Assembly (NCBI GenBank): GCA_903884655.1
Contig: CAISFO010000046.1
Coordinates: forward strand, 1-48,201
DNA from: an uncultured Holophagaceae bacterium
GTDB taxonomy: Bacteria; Acidobacteriota; Holophagae; Holophagales; Holophagaceae
DNA: 48,201 bases
Direction: 5' to 3'
The position numbers and the translations under genes are program-made. The number at the start of each line of letters is the position of its first letter. Within the stretch, counting starts at the first letter, position 1. Under the pieces are notes generated by a model. It worked only from the letters and a program-made list of their open reading frames with translations. It was not told the DNA's origin and searched no databases. Shown one piece after another: positions 36,938-47,516 of the stretch.

Positions 36938-37047
36938 CCCCGATGAACACCGATGAACTCCGATTAAAAGCTGATCAAGAAAACCAGGTTTTCAGTGTTG
37001 GCCTTATTCATGTCTTTATCGGTGTTCATCGGTGTTTATCGGTGGTT
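36938..37047. repeat. Palindromic CCGATGAACA repeat, copy B
   Basis: This copy has the same organisation as copy A but is inverted relative to it and less perfect. The left arm starts CCCCGATGAACACCGATGAA and the right arm is ATCGGTGTTCATCGGTGTTT followed by ATCGGTGGTT (37018-37047). The inner stretch CCGATTAAAAGCTGAT is shared with the complement of copy A, so the whole unit and not only the arms is homologous. It also preserves a frame with MNTDELRLKADQE and FIGVHRCL. The 36752-37171 gap otherwise holds no gene. Confidence 0.9.
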
Positions 37048-37171
37048 ATAAGATTTTAATCTCCTTGTTTCAGTGGCCTTTTGGGAGCAGGCCAACTCAG
37101 AGGCAGCCCAACCAGGCCGTGGAATCTGCATTCCAGCCGCGTGCCTCGGCAGAATCGGTGGCCCGGGTGCT

Positions 37172-38125
37172 TCAGAACGTGTAGTGCAGACCCACGGACA
37201 CGCTGGACCTGGGCTCGAGCTGGAGGCCGTTCACGCGCTGGGCCACGGGCACCTGGCCGAAGAGGTAGACCTGGAGCTTCGTACTGAGGTTGAAGGTCAC
37301 GCCAGGGCTCAGGTACACCAGGGTGGCCCCGCTGTTGTCGATGTCCGCGTTGACGCCGGATTCCCGGCCCTCGGCCCGCACGTTCAGCTGCAGGTGGGGC
37401 GTCACACTCGCGTATCCGGTGTAGTGAAGACCGACATTCGCATTCACCCCGTCGCCGGGTTTGAACCCGTTCTTTTCGCCGGTGGGCTTCTGGAACAGCA
37501 CCTGCCCGAAGAGGCCCCAGTCCGAGGCGAAGCTGCCGAAGGCATAGACGCCAAAGAGCAGGTCCGTGGTGCCGGTGCCCAGCTGCAGCCCAGCGTCCAG
37601 GGGCATGCCCGCCTCGGCCCCAGCGTTGAAGGCCTGCCTGGTGCCACCCGTGGGGAGCTTCACCCCGGCCTGGACCCCCAGATAGTGCTCCTCGGAAAAC
37701 CCCTGGTAGCGGCCCAGCACGCGCACATCGCCGAGGCCGTTGGCCTTGGAAAAGGAAGGATCCGTGTCCCCCGCGGCGATGGTCGCGTGGTAGCGGTCGA
37801 AGGTAGGTACCATCACCGCCACGCCCCAATCCGCATTGGGACTGTAGTCCAGCGTGAGGGTGAGGTTCCGGTTGATGGTCTTTTCCTGGATCTCCTGGTC
37901 GTTGGGAAAGGAGAACGAGCCCCGGTCCACGGACTTGGTGCCTGAACGCAGCTGGTCCTGGTTGAAGTAGTCGTAGCGGAGATCGAACCGGAACCCCGGC
38001 CGGTCCGAGTAGCCCTGGCTGGCCCAGTCCGAGTTCAGCGTGCAGCCGCAGGCGCCACAGGCCTGGGCTGCAGGCGCGGCGGCCAGGAGGATCGCGAGCA
38101 GGGCGAGGTTGGAGCGCAGACGCAT
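37172..38125 (-). CDS. Outer-membrane barrel protein with N-terminal CGxCGC motif
   Basis: A 317-residue exported protein. The signal peptide ends AAPAAQA, so the mature protein would start with CGACGCTLNSDWASQGYS, three cysteines in six residues that could bind a metal or form disulfides. The rest is a barrel of the 'MetA-pathway/transporter' look (FRFDLRYDYFNQDQ, LTLTLDYSPNADWGVAVMVPTFDRYH, GLGDVRVLGRYQGF, AGVKLPTGG) with terminal GLHYTF. It lies downstream of regBA in the same direction, 85 bases from regA, and may be regulated by it. Function unknown. Confidence 0.75.
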   Translation of the reverse strand: MRLRSNLALLAILLAAAPAAQACGACGCTLNSDWASQGYSDRPGFRFDLRYDYFNQDQLRSGTKSVDRGSFSFPNDQEIQEKTINRNLTLTLDYSPNADWGVAVMVPTFDRYHATIAAGDTDPSFSKANGLGDVRVLGRYQGFSEEHYLGVQAGVKLPTGGTRQAFNAGAEAGMPLDAGLQLGTGTTDLLFGVYAFGSFASDWGLFGQVLFQKPTGEKNGFKPGDGVNANVGLHYTGYASVTPHLQLNVRAEGRESGVNADIDNSGATLVYLSPGVTFNLSTKLQVYLFGQVPVAQRVNGLQLEPRSSVSVGLHYTF

Positions 38126-38210
38126 GAAACAACTCCTCGGAGCGGGATTCCATCATTCTGCCTGTGAGGACAGGCATGTGCCTGCGTCACTTTGTCGCAG
38201 AACGAGTCGC

Positions 38211-38750
38211 CTACTTCGCCGGCCGCTTGCGCGAGGCCTTTCGCTGCAGGCTGCGGCGATGCATGCCCAGCCGCCTTGCGGCTTCGGAGAGGTTGCCGTT
38301 GCAATCGTTCAGCACGCGCTGGAGGTGCTCCCACTCCACCCGGGCAAGGGAGGGGGTTTCCACATCCGCAGAGGATTCATGGCTTGGTTCGACTGGGTTG
38401 AAGGCCGCCAGGATGTCGTCCACATCGGCGGGCTTGGTGAGGTAGTTCACGGCACCCAGGCGCACGGCCTCCATGGCCGTGGCGATGCTGCCGTAGCCCG
38501 TGAGCATGAGCACCTTCGTCGTGGGGTCGATGGCCTTGAGGCGGCGCAGCAGGTCCAGCCCCGATTCGCCGGGCATGCGCAGATCCAGCACCGCGAACTC
38601 GGGGCTGTCCGCCTCGGCCAAGGCCACCGCCACTTCGGCATCGGCGGCGGCACGCACCTCGTAGCCCCGCGCCGTCATGGCCTTGGCCAGACGCTCACGG
38701 TAGGTGGCATCGTCATCCACCAGCAGCAGGGAGGGACGCGACTCAGCCAT
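38211..38750 (-). CDS. regA: Response regulator of the RegA/PrrA/ActR family
   Basis: A 179-residue redox response regulator. The receiver domain (residues about 8-120) has the acidic pair in LLVDDD, phospho-Asp in FAVLDLRMPGESG, the switch Thr in LMLTGYGS and K in LTKPA. A linker leads to a C-terminal Fis-type helix-turn-helix, WEHLQRVLNDCNGNLSEAARRLGMHRRSLQRK, very like RegA. The hallmark proline linker of classical RegA is reduced. Its start overlaps the end of regB by eight bases. In proteobacteria this pair controls respiration, carbon and hydrogen metabolism by quinone redox state. Confidence 0.92.
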   Translation of the reverse strand: MAESRPSLLLVDDDATYRERLAKAMTARGYEVRAAADAEVAVALAEADSPEFAVLDLRMPGESGLDLLRRLKAIDPTTKVLMLTGYGSIATAMEAVRLGAVNYLTKPADVDDILAAFNPVEPSHESSADVETPSLARVEWEHLQRVLNDCNGNLSEAARRLGMHRRSLQRKASRKRPAK

Positions 38751-40014
38751 GTACCACCTGGGGCAGGAGCAACTGCACGGAGGTGCCCTGGCCCGGATGG
38801 GAGTCCACTTTCAGCTCGCCGCCGAGCTGCTCTGCGAAGGTGCGGGCCAGGAAGAGGCCCAGGCCCATGCCCTTCCCCTCGGGCTTGGTGCTGAAGAACG
38901 GTTCCCCCACACGGGCGAGCACGTCGGGAGCCATGCCCGTACCTTCATCGGTGACGACCAGGCGCCAGCCACCCGGTTCCTTCAGGGCCCGCATCAGCAC
39001 GAGGCCAGGCTGGGGTGTGGCTTCCAGAGCATTGGAGACGAGGGCCCGCAGGGCGCGGGCCAACCCTCGCCGGGGCATGGGGCCGCAAGGCGCCAAAGGC
39101 CAGTCGAACCGGAGGCGCGAACGATCCGCCTCCGACAGGCCACCGATCAAATCAGCCTCCAGGTTGGACCAGGCCAGGGGCTGGAAAGCCTCACCCAGCG
39201 TGGATCCACTGGGCCCCGCCATCTGGTCCAGGATGCGGCGGCAGCGGCCTACCTCCTCGCGGATCAGGGCCGCGTCCTGGGCCAGGTCCGTCCCTGGTGT
39301 GCCCAGGGCCTCCGCGTTCCGCTGGAGTTCCTTGGCGGCCACGGCGATGGTGCCGAGCGGCGTGCCCAGCTCGTGGGCCACACCCGCCGCCAGGGTGGTG
39401 AGCGCCGCCAGACGCGCCTGGCGGGCCGTGAGGTCGCGGAGCGCAGAGAGTTCCTCATCCCGCTGGCGCAGGGCTTCTGTCACGCGGCCCACGAAGGCCG
39501 CGATGAGGCCGGCGGTGATGGCGAAGGCCACCCACATGCCGACGAGGTGCAACGACAGGCCGCTTTCGCCCCCGTGGTCCATGTGGGCCAGGGAGTGCAC
39601 GTGCACATTCCAGAAGAAGAGCAGGCCGAAGCCAGTGATGGACAGGGCACCCAACAGCCAGGCCCAGAGCCCGCGCATGACCACGGCCGCCAGGGTGACG
39701 TGCACGAGGTAGATGGCGGTGAAGGGGTTGGCGGCGCCGCCACTGCCATAGAGCAGGCCCGTGAGCAGCAGGATGTCCAGGCCCAGTACCAGACCCGGCA
39801 AGGCAGGCTGCACCGGCCCGGGTTTCCGCAGCCGCCACCAGAGGGCCAGGTTGCTCAGGGCCCCGAAGGTCACGAGCCCCAGCAGGGGCGCGATGGTCAG
39901 CTCGTCGGGCAGCAGCCGCTTCGCCACCAGGATCGCGGCAGCCTGGGCAGCCACGGTGATCCACCGGAGGCGGAGCAGCCAGGTGAGGGAGATTCCGGAG
40001 GTGGGGCTGGTCAT
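38743..40014 (-). CDS. regB: Redox sensor histidine kinase of the RegB/PrrB family
   Basis: A 423-residue membrane kinase. Six hydrophobic segments fill residues about 10-190. Between the third and fourth lies GGAANPFTAIYLVH, the conserved quinone-sensing GGxxNPF region of RegB. The H-box is LAAGVAHELGTPLGTIAVAAKEL. Soon after comes IREEVGRCRRILDQM, where the cysteine matches the redox-active Cys of RegB. The ATPase domain has LVSNALEATPQPG, TDEGTGMAPDVLARVGEPFFSTK and GKGMGLGLFLAR. Starts at 40032 and 40065 are also open. A GATAAT hexamer lies nine bases before the 40014 ATG. Confidence 0.92.
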   Translation of the reverse strand: MTSPTSGISLTWLLRLRWITVAAQAAAILVAKRLLPDELTIAPLLGLVTFGALSNLALWWRLRKPGPVQPALPGLVLGLDILLLTGLLYGSGGAANPFTAIYLVHVTLAAVVMRGLWAWLLGALSITGFGLLFFWNVHVHSLAHMDHGGESGLSLHLVGMWVAFAITAGLIAAFVGRVTEALRQRDEELSALRDLTARQARLAALTTLAAGVAHELGTPLGTIAVAAKELQRNAEALGTPGTDLAQDAALIREEVGRCRRILDQMAGPSGSTLGEAFQPLAWSNLEADLIGGLSEADRSRLRFDWPLAPCGPMPRRGLARALRALVSNALEATPQPGLVLMRALKEPGGWRLVVTDEGTGMAPDVLARVGEPFFSTKPEGKGMGLGLFLARTFAEQLGGELKVDSHPGQGTSVQLLLPQVVHG

Positions 40015-40119
40015 GGGTGAGCCATTATCCATGGAACCAGCATGGCCCTGGCATGGACAGGGCAACCCCCTGCGTCAAGTTGCCGCAGTCTGGAAAACGA
40101 CTGCCCGGGGCCAGTCGAA

Positions 40120-40512
40120 TCAGTGTTCCAGCGCGGAACTGGGTCTGCGCAGGGTCGCCTGCGTCAAGCGCCCGCACCGGATCTCGATCAGGGCGCGGAG
40201 GCCGGCGCCCACCTCGAGGCCGCGCTCGGCCGCGGCCATCAGGTCACGGAGTCGCAGGGCGAGCCGATGGTTCTCGCGCTGGCACTGGAGCAGTTCTGGC
40301 GCCCTGGCCCGGGCAAGTCGGTCTTCCTCGGCCCGGAACCCCTGCACGCACTGGATCGAGAGCTGGGCCAGAAGCTGCCGAGTCTTGAAGGGATCCTCCT
40401 GGGCTTCGGGACTGGCCATCCAGGCGGCGATGGCTGATTCCAAGGTGGTGCTGGCAGGACTGGCCAACCGTCCCCTGTGATAGATGCTGTATTCCATGAC
40501 CCTTTCGCTCAT
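40120..40512 (-). CDS. Small helical protein, possibly a degenerate hemerythrin-like fold
   Basis: A 130-residue alpha-helical protein with no firm family. The spacing of FKTRQLLAQLSIQCVQGFR, then AEEDRLARARAPELLQ, then CQRENHRLALRLRDLM recalls the third and fourth helices of bacterial hemerythrins. Most iron-binding histidines are missing (Q, G and C stand in their places), so metal binding is doubtful. ATG at 40512 is preceded by AGGAG at a good distance. It is encoded 105 bases upstream of regB in the same direction and could be part of the same redox-signalling unit. Confidence 0.55.
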   Translation of the reverse strand: MSERVMEYSIYHRGRLASPASTTLESAIAAWMASPEAQEDPFKTRQLLAQLSIQCVQGFRAEEDRLARARAPELLQCQRENHRLALRLRDLMAAAERGLEVGAGLRALIEIRCGRLTQATLRRPSSALEH

Positions 40513-40671
40513 GCGGGCACGCTCCTGGGGGGTTTCCTGCCTGACTCCAAGCATAGAGGTCCATTGGGTCCGGGGAATGCGGCAGAATGTCGCACCCCGC
40601 TTGGGTTTCTCTGGCCTGCCAGGAAAATGCGGACAGCCCCCTGGGCCAGTCCTCCCACAGGTAAAAAACGC

Positions 40672-40680
40672 TGCTAGGAT
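40672..40680 (+). promoter_or_regulatory. Extended -10 promoter candidate for the Cys-rich gene
   Basis: TGCTAGGAT matches an extended -10 element (TG, one base, TAGGAT), 25 bases before the start of the next gene. No good -35 is visible. An AGGAGG ribosome site follows before the ATG at 40705. Confidence 0.4.
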
Positions 40681-40704
40681 CAGCCCACTTCCATAGGAGG
40701 CACC

Positions 40705-41151
40705 ATGCGCGCACTCGCTGGTTTCCGCTGGGTCACGGCCCTCTTTCTGGCCTTGTCGCTGCCCTTGATGGCGGCCGAGTCAAAGGCCCCGGCCAAGAAG
40801 GCCGCTACCCGCCATGATGTCCTCTACGTCTGCGAGTGCGGGGACAGCTGCGCCTGCAACACCGTCGGCGCGAAGGCCGGCAAGTGCAAGTGCGGCAAGG
40901 AACTCGTCGCCCACCACGTGGTGAAGATGGAAGGCACGGAAGCCCTGGTGTGCGCCTGCCCCTCGGGCTGCACCTGCAAGCTGGACGAGCAGGACGCCAC
41001 CAAATGCGGTTGCGGCAAGGCCATCCGCCGGGTGGATTTGAAGGGCACCGGCCTCTATTTCTGCAACTGCGGTGGCAGCTGCGCCTGCAACACGGTGCTG
41101 GCCAAGCCCGGCAAGTGCAAGTGCGGGATGGATCTCAATAAGGCGGATTGA
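40705..41151 (+). CDS. Secreted protein with three Cys-rich metal-binding-like repeats
   Basis: A 148-residue protein with signal peptide (cleavage after LMAAE or nearby) and three tandem repeats of about 32-35 residues, each with six cysteines. Repeat 1 begins YVCECGDSCACN and ends KAGKCKCGKEL. Repeat 2 begins LVCACPSGCTCK and ends ATKCGCGKAI. Repeat 3 begins YFCNCGGSCACN and ends KPGKCKCGMDL. The KPGKCxCGMDL ending resembles heavy-metal-binding domains of copper and zinc exporters (PGKCPKCGMDL), but with CxC in place of CxxC. I infer a periplasmic metal binder; the exact family is not known to me. Confidence 0.75.
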   Translation: MRALAGFRWVTALFLALSLPLMAAESKAPAKKAATRHDVLYVCECGDSCACNTVGAKAGKCKCGKELVAHHVVKMEGTEALVCACPSGCTCKLDEQDATKCGCGKAIRRVDLKGTGLYFCNCGGSCACNTVLAKPGKCKCGMDLNKAD

Positions 41152-41179
41152 TTCCGCTCATCCCAACGATTCTTTAACG

Positions 41180-41238
41180 CCGGTCCCCCAACTCCTAACA
41201 CCGCCTTAATGAACGGGGGTCCATGCTCTGGGGACCGG
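41180..41238 (+). promoter_or_regulatory. Long-range stem in the kdp leader
   Basis: The 231-base gap before the kdp operon contains CCGGTCCCC (41180-41188), exactly complementary to GGGGACCGG (41230-41238), plus further GC-rich self-complementary stretches to about 41370. It may be a structured leader. I could not match it to the c-di-AMP (ydaO) riboswitch that controls kdp in other bacteria. Confidence 0.35.
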
Positions 41239-41382
41239 GTTCAGGCCCGGCCTCGGGAGTGCGCATGGGGATGGTCGGGCAGGCCCACGGGAAGCCAGGC
41301 GCTTCCGGCCCAGCCCCAGGCGCTTGCCGGACGGTCCAGGACCTGGTGCCTCTCTGCCGGAGGCCTGTGTCCAGAGGTACCC

Positions 41383-41574
41383 ATGTTCACGCGCTGGTTC
41401 CTGCTTCTCCTGGTTGTCCTCGGATCGGCCTGGTACGGCAACCTCACGGCCCGCCAGGTCCTGGCGTCCCAGCCGGCCCGGAGGGACCGCCTGGCGCTGC
41501 GCGTGCTGGCCTGGATCCCCCTGATGTTCTGGCTGCTTGCCCTGCTCAATTCAATCGCTGAGAGGAACCCATGA
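41383..41574 (+). CDS. Small two-span membrane protein at the head of the kdp operon
   Basis: A 63-residue protein with two hydrophobic segments ([18 protein letters not shown] and [19 protein letters not shown]) separated by a basic loop ([12 protein letters not shown]). It overlaps kdpF by four bases (ATGA), so translation is probably coupled. I do not recognise the family. It may be an extra small subunit or regulator of the potassium pump, but nothing in the sequence proves this. Confidence 0.6.
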   Translation: MFTRWFLLLLVVLGSAWYGNLTARQVLASQPARRDRLALRVLAWIPLMFWLLALLNSIAERNP

Positions 41575-41663
41575 ACCCCGCCCTGCTGATCGCCTCCCTG
41601 CTGGCCCTGGGCCTGCTGGGCTACCTCACCTTCGCCCTGCTGAAGCCGGAGAAGTTCCAATGA
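41571..41663 (+). CDS. kdpF: KdpF small subunit of the potassium ATPase
   Basis: A 30-residue single-span peptide, [20 protein letters not shown] followed by [10 protein letters not shown], the usual KdpF pattern with the family ending LLKPEKF. It stabilises the KdpABC complex. It overlaps the gene before it and kdpA after it, each by ATGA, in a tightly coupled operon. Confidence 0.9.
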   Translation: MNPALLIASLLALGLLGYLTFALLKPEKFQ

Positions 41664-43369
41664 CCCACGCCTGGACCCAGAACCTGCTCTACCTCGGCCT
41701 GCTGCTGGGCCTGGCCTTCCCGCTGGGTCATTTCATGGCCAAGGTGCTGGAAGGCGAGCGCACCTTCCTCCATCCCGTGCTCAGCCCCCTGGAACGCGGC
41801 CTCTACAGGCTCATGGGTGTGCGGGAGGACGAGGAAATGGGCTGGAAGGCCTATGGCTGGTCCATCACCTTCATCAAGCTGCTGGGCGCAGCGGCGGTAT
41901 TCCTCCTGATGAAGACCCAGGCGAATCTGCCCCTGAACCTGGAGCACCAGGCGAACGTGGCCACGGACCTTTCCTTCAACACGGCGGTCAGCTTCATCAC
42001 CAACACCAACTGGCAGGCCTACGGCGGCGAGTCGACCCTGAGCTACCTCACCCAGATGCTGGGCCTCACGGTGCAGAACTTCCTCTCCGCCGCCACGGGC
42101 ATCGCCGTCCTGGTGGCCCTGGTCAGGGGCATCACCCGCCGCAGCGCCACGGGCCTGGGCAGTGCCTGGGTCGACCTGGTGCGCACCACCCTCTACATCC
42201 TCCTGCCCCTGTCGATCGTCTGTTCGCTCTTCCTGGTGTCCCAGGGCCTGATCCAGAACGTCTCGGCCTATGTCCATACGGCCGGCGGGCAAGTACTGGC
42301 CATGGGCCCGGTGGCCTCTCAAGTGGCCATCAAGATGCTGGGCACCAACGGCGGCGGCTTCTTCAATGCCAATGCTGCCCATCCCTTCGAGAACAGCTCG
42401 CCCCTGTCCAACTTTGTCCAGATGCTGAGCATCCTCGCCATCCCGGCGGCGCTCTGCATCACCTTCGGCCGGATGGTGAAGGACCGCCGCCAGGGCTGGG
42501 CCCTGCTCGCGGCCATGACCCTGATCTTCGTGGGCGCCCTAGCCGTCTGCACCCAGGCCGAAGTGAAGGGCAATCCCGCCCTGACCCGCCTGGGCGCCGA
42601 CCAGGTGGCCAGTGCCACAACCGGACTGGAACAGCCCGGCGGCAACATGGAGGGCAAGGAGCTGCGCTTCGGTCCGGGTGGCTCGGCCCTCTGGGCCACG
42701 GCCACCACGGCGGCCTCCAACGGCTCCGTGAACAGCATGCATGACTCGTTCACGCCCCTGGGCGGCCTGGTGCCCCTGTGGCTCATGCAGCTGGGCGAGG
42801 TGGTCTTCGGCGGGGTGGGCTCGGGCCTCTACGGCATGCTCATGTTCGCCCTGGTGGGCGTCTTCATCGGCGGACTCATGGTGGGCCGCACGCCGGAGTA
42901 CCTGGGCAAGAAGGTGGAAGCCTTCGAGATGAAGATGGCCTCCATCGCCATCCTGCTGCCCTGCGCCGCTGTGCTCATCGGCACGGCGATCTCGGTGCTG
43001 GTCCCCAGCGCCGTCGCCTCGGTGAGCAACCCCGGGCCCCACGGCTTCAGCCAGATCCTCTACGCCTGGAGCAGCTGCGCCAACAACAACGGCAGCGCCT
43101 TCGCGGGCCTCAATGCCAACACCCACTTCTACAACTACGGCCTCGCCGTCGCCATGCTCCTGGGTCGCTTCGGTGTGATCTGGCCGGTGCTGGCCCTCGC
43201 GGGATCCCTGGTGAAGAAGAAATACACTCCGGAAAGCCTGGGCACCCTGCCCACCCACACCCCGCTGTTCATCGGCGTGCTCATCGGCGTCGTGCTCCTG
43301 GTGGGCGCCCTCACCTTCATCCCTGCCCTGGCGCTCGGCCCCATCGCCGAACAGCTGGCTCTGCGCTGA
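41660..43369 (+). CDS. kdpA: KdpA potassium-transporting ATPase, channel-like subunit
   Basis: The K+-binding subunit of the high-affinity Kdp pump: 569 residues with about ten membrane segments. Selectivity-filter regions of the SKT type are visible: [40 protein letters not shown], and later [24 protein letters not shown] at 41660 overlaps the kdpF stop. Codon use is in the style of the main genome (Leu mostly CTG). The kdpB gene follows 14 bases downstream. Confidence 0.96.
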   Translation: MTHAWTQNLLYLGLLLGLAFPLGHFMAKVLEGERTFLHPVLSPLERGLYRLMGVREDEEMGWKAYGWSITFIKLLGAAAVFLLMKTQANLPLNLEHQANVATDLSFNTAVSFITNTNWQAYGGESTLSYLTQMLGLTVQNFLSAATGIAVLVALVRGITRRSATGLGSAWVDLVRTTLYILLPLSIVCSLFLVSQGLIQNVSAYVHTAGGQVLAMGPVASQVAIKMLGTNGGGFFNANAAHPFENSSPLSNFVQMLSILAIPAALCITFGRMVKDRRQGWALLAAMTLIFVGALAVCTQAEVKGNPALTRLGADQVASATTGLEQPGGNMEGKELRFGPGGSALWATATTAASNGSVNSMHDSFTPLGGLVPLWLMQLGEVVFGGVGSGLYGMLMFALVGVFIGGLMVGRTPEYLGKKVEAFEMKMASIAILLPCAAVLIGTAISVLVPSAVASVSNPGPHGFSQILYAWSSCANNNGSAFAGLNANTHFYNYGLAVAMLLGRFGVIWPVLALAGSLVKKKYTPESLGTLPTHTPLFIGVLIGVVLLVGALTFIPALALGPIAEQLALR

Positions 43370-43383
43370 TCCAGGAGACGATC

Positions 43384-45492
<2,109 letters not shown>

Positions 45493-45960
45493 CGTAACCG
45501 GACAACCAAACAATAAAAGGCACTCCCATTCCCCAGCGAGCGAAGATAAGCGGTCAGGGCCGTGATATCCGCCGCGCCGTGCTTCTTGGCAAAGGACGGC
45601 ATCTCATGCGGGATGCCGTGCGTGATGAGGTGGGCGATGTAGCGGTCGCTCACCCGCACGTCGTGCAAGTCGGGCCCCTCGTCGCCACGCGCGTCCGCGC
45701 CGTGGCAGTGCGCGCAGCTGGCGAGAAACAAGGTGCGCCCCTGCGCCACGAGAGCCGGCGAGGTCGGGGTCGGAGACTCGAACCAGACCTCGGGCGTCGG
45801 TTGCTGGTGCGAGGTTTGGGATTCCACCCGGCGAAGGCCCATGGAGAGCCCGAAGGCCGAAGCCAGCGCCAACGCCGCCGCGAGGATGGCAAGGGCGATG
45901 CTCTTGCCGCCGGCGGGCGATGCGGGTCTTGGTCTTGATTCGTCCAAATTGTTCATGGGC

Positions 45961-46383
45961 CTAGTGTCCGAGCATCATTTCGCCACCCCAGTAGCCCGCG
46001 CCCATGATCAGAGCCGTGGCCAGCCCGACGGTCGCAAGATAGCCGGCCGGAGGTTTCCTCGTCGCGAAATCGCCCGCGAGCGCGCGCCAGACCGCGAGCC
46101 CCACAATCAGGGCGAACGCCGGCCACACGAACAAGTGGTGAAACCGCATGGCATCATGACCGAGCATGACCCCGTTGCTCATGACCAGTCCGGAAACGAC
46201 AGCCGGCACAGTTCCCAGAGCACCGAGCATCAGCGTCCAGTAGCCGGCCACGTTGAGGCCCCGCCGCGTGGCCAGGCCGGGCCAGCAGAAGCCTGACGCG
46301 TCCATGACTCCAGAACACAGGATCAGGGCGATCGGAAAATGCACGGTCGCCCCGTGCAGCTTCGCCCACATTTCGTTGTTCAT
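45961..46383 (-). CDS. DUF2231-like four-helix membrane protein
   Basis: A 140-residue membrane protein with four hydrophobic segments. It begins with the conserved LHGATVHFPIALIL, whose histidines are typical of the DUF2231 family, and carries further histidines in AMRFHHLFVWPAF. Related proteins occur beside cytochromes and may bind heme; that is not shown here. It lies 4 bases upstream of the cytochrome start and 3 bases after the phosphoesterase stop, so the three genes form an operon. Codon use is of the Leu-CTC, Ala-GCG style. Confidence 0.75.
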   Translation of the reverse strand: MNNEMWAKLHGATVHFPIALILCSGVMDASGFCWPGLATRRGLNVAGYWTLMLGALGTVPAVVSGLVMSNGVMLGHDAMRFHHLFVWPAFALIVGLAVWRALAGDFATRKPPAGYLATVGLATALIMGAGYWGGEMMLGH

Positions 46384-46386
46384 CGT

Positions 46387-47355
46387 TCACGGGGAGGCCA
46401 GGGTGGAATCGACGATCGCCAGCGTGGGATGATTCTCGAGATAGCTCACGCTCGTGAGCCCGAGGAACGAGCGCAACTTGCCCGCCTCGACCACCATCGG
46501 GCCCGGCTTCTCCGCCTTGCCCGGCTCCGGCTGCGGAAACGCCGTCGAGCGCGCCGTGTGAAAGGTCATGTTGCCCTCGATTTTTTGCAGCGCCTGGTGG
46601 ATGTGGCCATTGAGCACGGTCACGGAGCCGAAGCGTTTCATCAGCGCGAGCGCCTTCGCGCCGTCGTCGGTGCCCCAGCCCCATTTCGGATAGACCATCC
46701 ACAGCGGCACGTGCGCGAAGACGACCAGCGGCGTCTCCGCTGAAAGCGGCGCGAGGTCCTTCGCGAGCCAGTCGAGCTGCTCCGCGCCCATCACACCGAG
46801 GCCGCCCTCGGTCACGCCCTGCACGTTCACGAGCCCGACGAAATGCACGCCCTTCTGGTCAAAGCTGAACCAGCCCTGTCCGCGCGTGCCCTTGCCGAAG
46901 CGCTCGCGATACATCGCGCCGTTGTCGTTTAGGATGTCGTGCTCGCCCGGCACGTAAAACACCTGCTTCGTGCGGCAGTCCTTCAGCATCTGCGAGAGCC
47001 CGTCGAACTCCTCCGCCTCCGCGAGGTGCGTCAGGTCGCCGGTGTGCAGGATGAACTCCGGCGCGGCCGGCAGCGCGTTGATGCGCGCGATCGTCTCGCG
47101 AAACGTCGCCGCCACGTCCATGTTCGCCGGCTTCTGAAACCCGATGTGGCTGTCGCTGATCTGCACAAAATTCAGCGTGCCCGCCGGGGCCGCGAGCAGC
47201 GGCTGGCCAGGCATCGTCTGCCCGAGCGCGCGCGACGTGAGGACGCCGGCGTTGAGGGTCCAGAGCACGCCGGTGCCGGCCCAGGCCATGCATTTCAAAA
47301 AGCCGCGGCGGTCAACGCCGTCGTGGCTGTGATCGTGGAGAAGGTGGTCGTTCAT
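46387..47355 (-). CDS. Tat-exported metallophosphoesterase
   Basis: A 322-residue calcineurin-like phosphoesterase. The N-terminus is His-rich with a twin-arginine signal, DRRGFLKCMAWAGTG. Metal-site motifs are in order: QISDSHIGF, HTGDLTH, a variant PGEHD in place of GNHD, FAHVPLW and NGHIHQ. It therefore probably hydrolyses a phosphoester in the periplasm; the substrate is unknown. ATG at 47355 is preferred over an upstream ATG at 47400 because it starts just before the signal. It is divergent from an ECF sigma factor and probably under its control. Confidence 0.85.
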   Translation of the reverse strand: MNDHLLHDHSHDGVDRRGFLKCMAWAGTGVLWTLNAGVLTSRALGQTMPGQPLLAAPAGTLNFVQISDSHIGFQKPANMDVAATFRETIARINALPAAPEFILHTGDLTHLAEAEEFDGLSQMLKDCRTKQVFYVPGEHDILNDNGAMYRERFGKGTRGQGWFSFDQKGVHFVGLVNVQGVTEGGLGVMGAEQLDWLAKDLAPLSAETPLVVFAHVPLWMVYPKWGWGTDDGAKALALMKRFGSVTVLNGHIHQALQKIEGNMTFHTARSTAFPQPEPGKAEKPGPMVVEAGKLRSFLGLTSVSYLENHPTLAIVDSTLASP

Positions 47356-47418
47356 GGTGGAGTCTTTTCTGCGGAGTTGGTGGTTTGGAAACGCGGACAT
47401 CGCGTCCCTTTGGCATTG

Positions 47419-47446
47419 AATACTCCGCCCGCGCCGGAATTATTCC
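47419..47446 (-). promoter_or_regulatory. ECF-type promoter candidate for the phosphoesterase operon
   Basis: On the minus strand GGAATAAT (complement of 47439-47446) is followed 14 bases later by GTATTC (complement of 47419-47424). The upstream hexamer matches the -35 of the divergent promoter. Confidence 0.4.
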
Positions 47447-47481
47447 GTCCGCCGAGAGAAAAAACTTTTCCCGCCCGCGCG

Positions 47482-47510
47482 GGAATAAAACGAGCTCCGC
47501 TAGCGTTATT
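47482..47510 (+). promoter_or_regulatory. ECF-type promoter candidate for the sigma factor gene
   Basis: GGAATAAA (47482-47489) and CGTTATT (47504-47510) are spaced 14 bases apart, as in promoters read by ECF sigma factors. Transcription would start almost at the ATG (47517), suggesting autoregulation and a leaderless message. A TTCCCGC/GCGGGAA stem (47468-47485) overlaps the -35. Confidence 0.5.
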
Positions 47511-47516
47511 ATCCTA

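Noticed and set aside
34871..36946. A 691-residue open frame antisense to leuS
   Set aside because: Shadow of leuS; no recognisable domain and no ribosome site.
41152..41382. Possible c-di-AMP (ydaO) riboswitch before kdp
   Set aside because: The characteristic conserved ydaO core could not be found by eye; only generic stems are visible.
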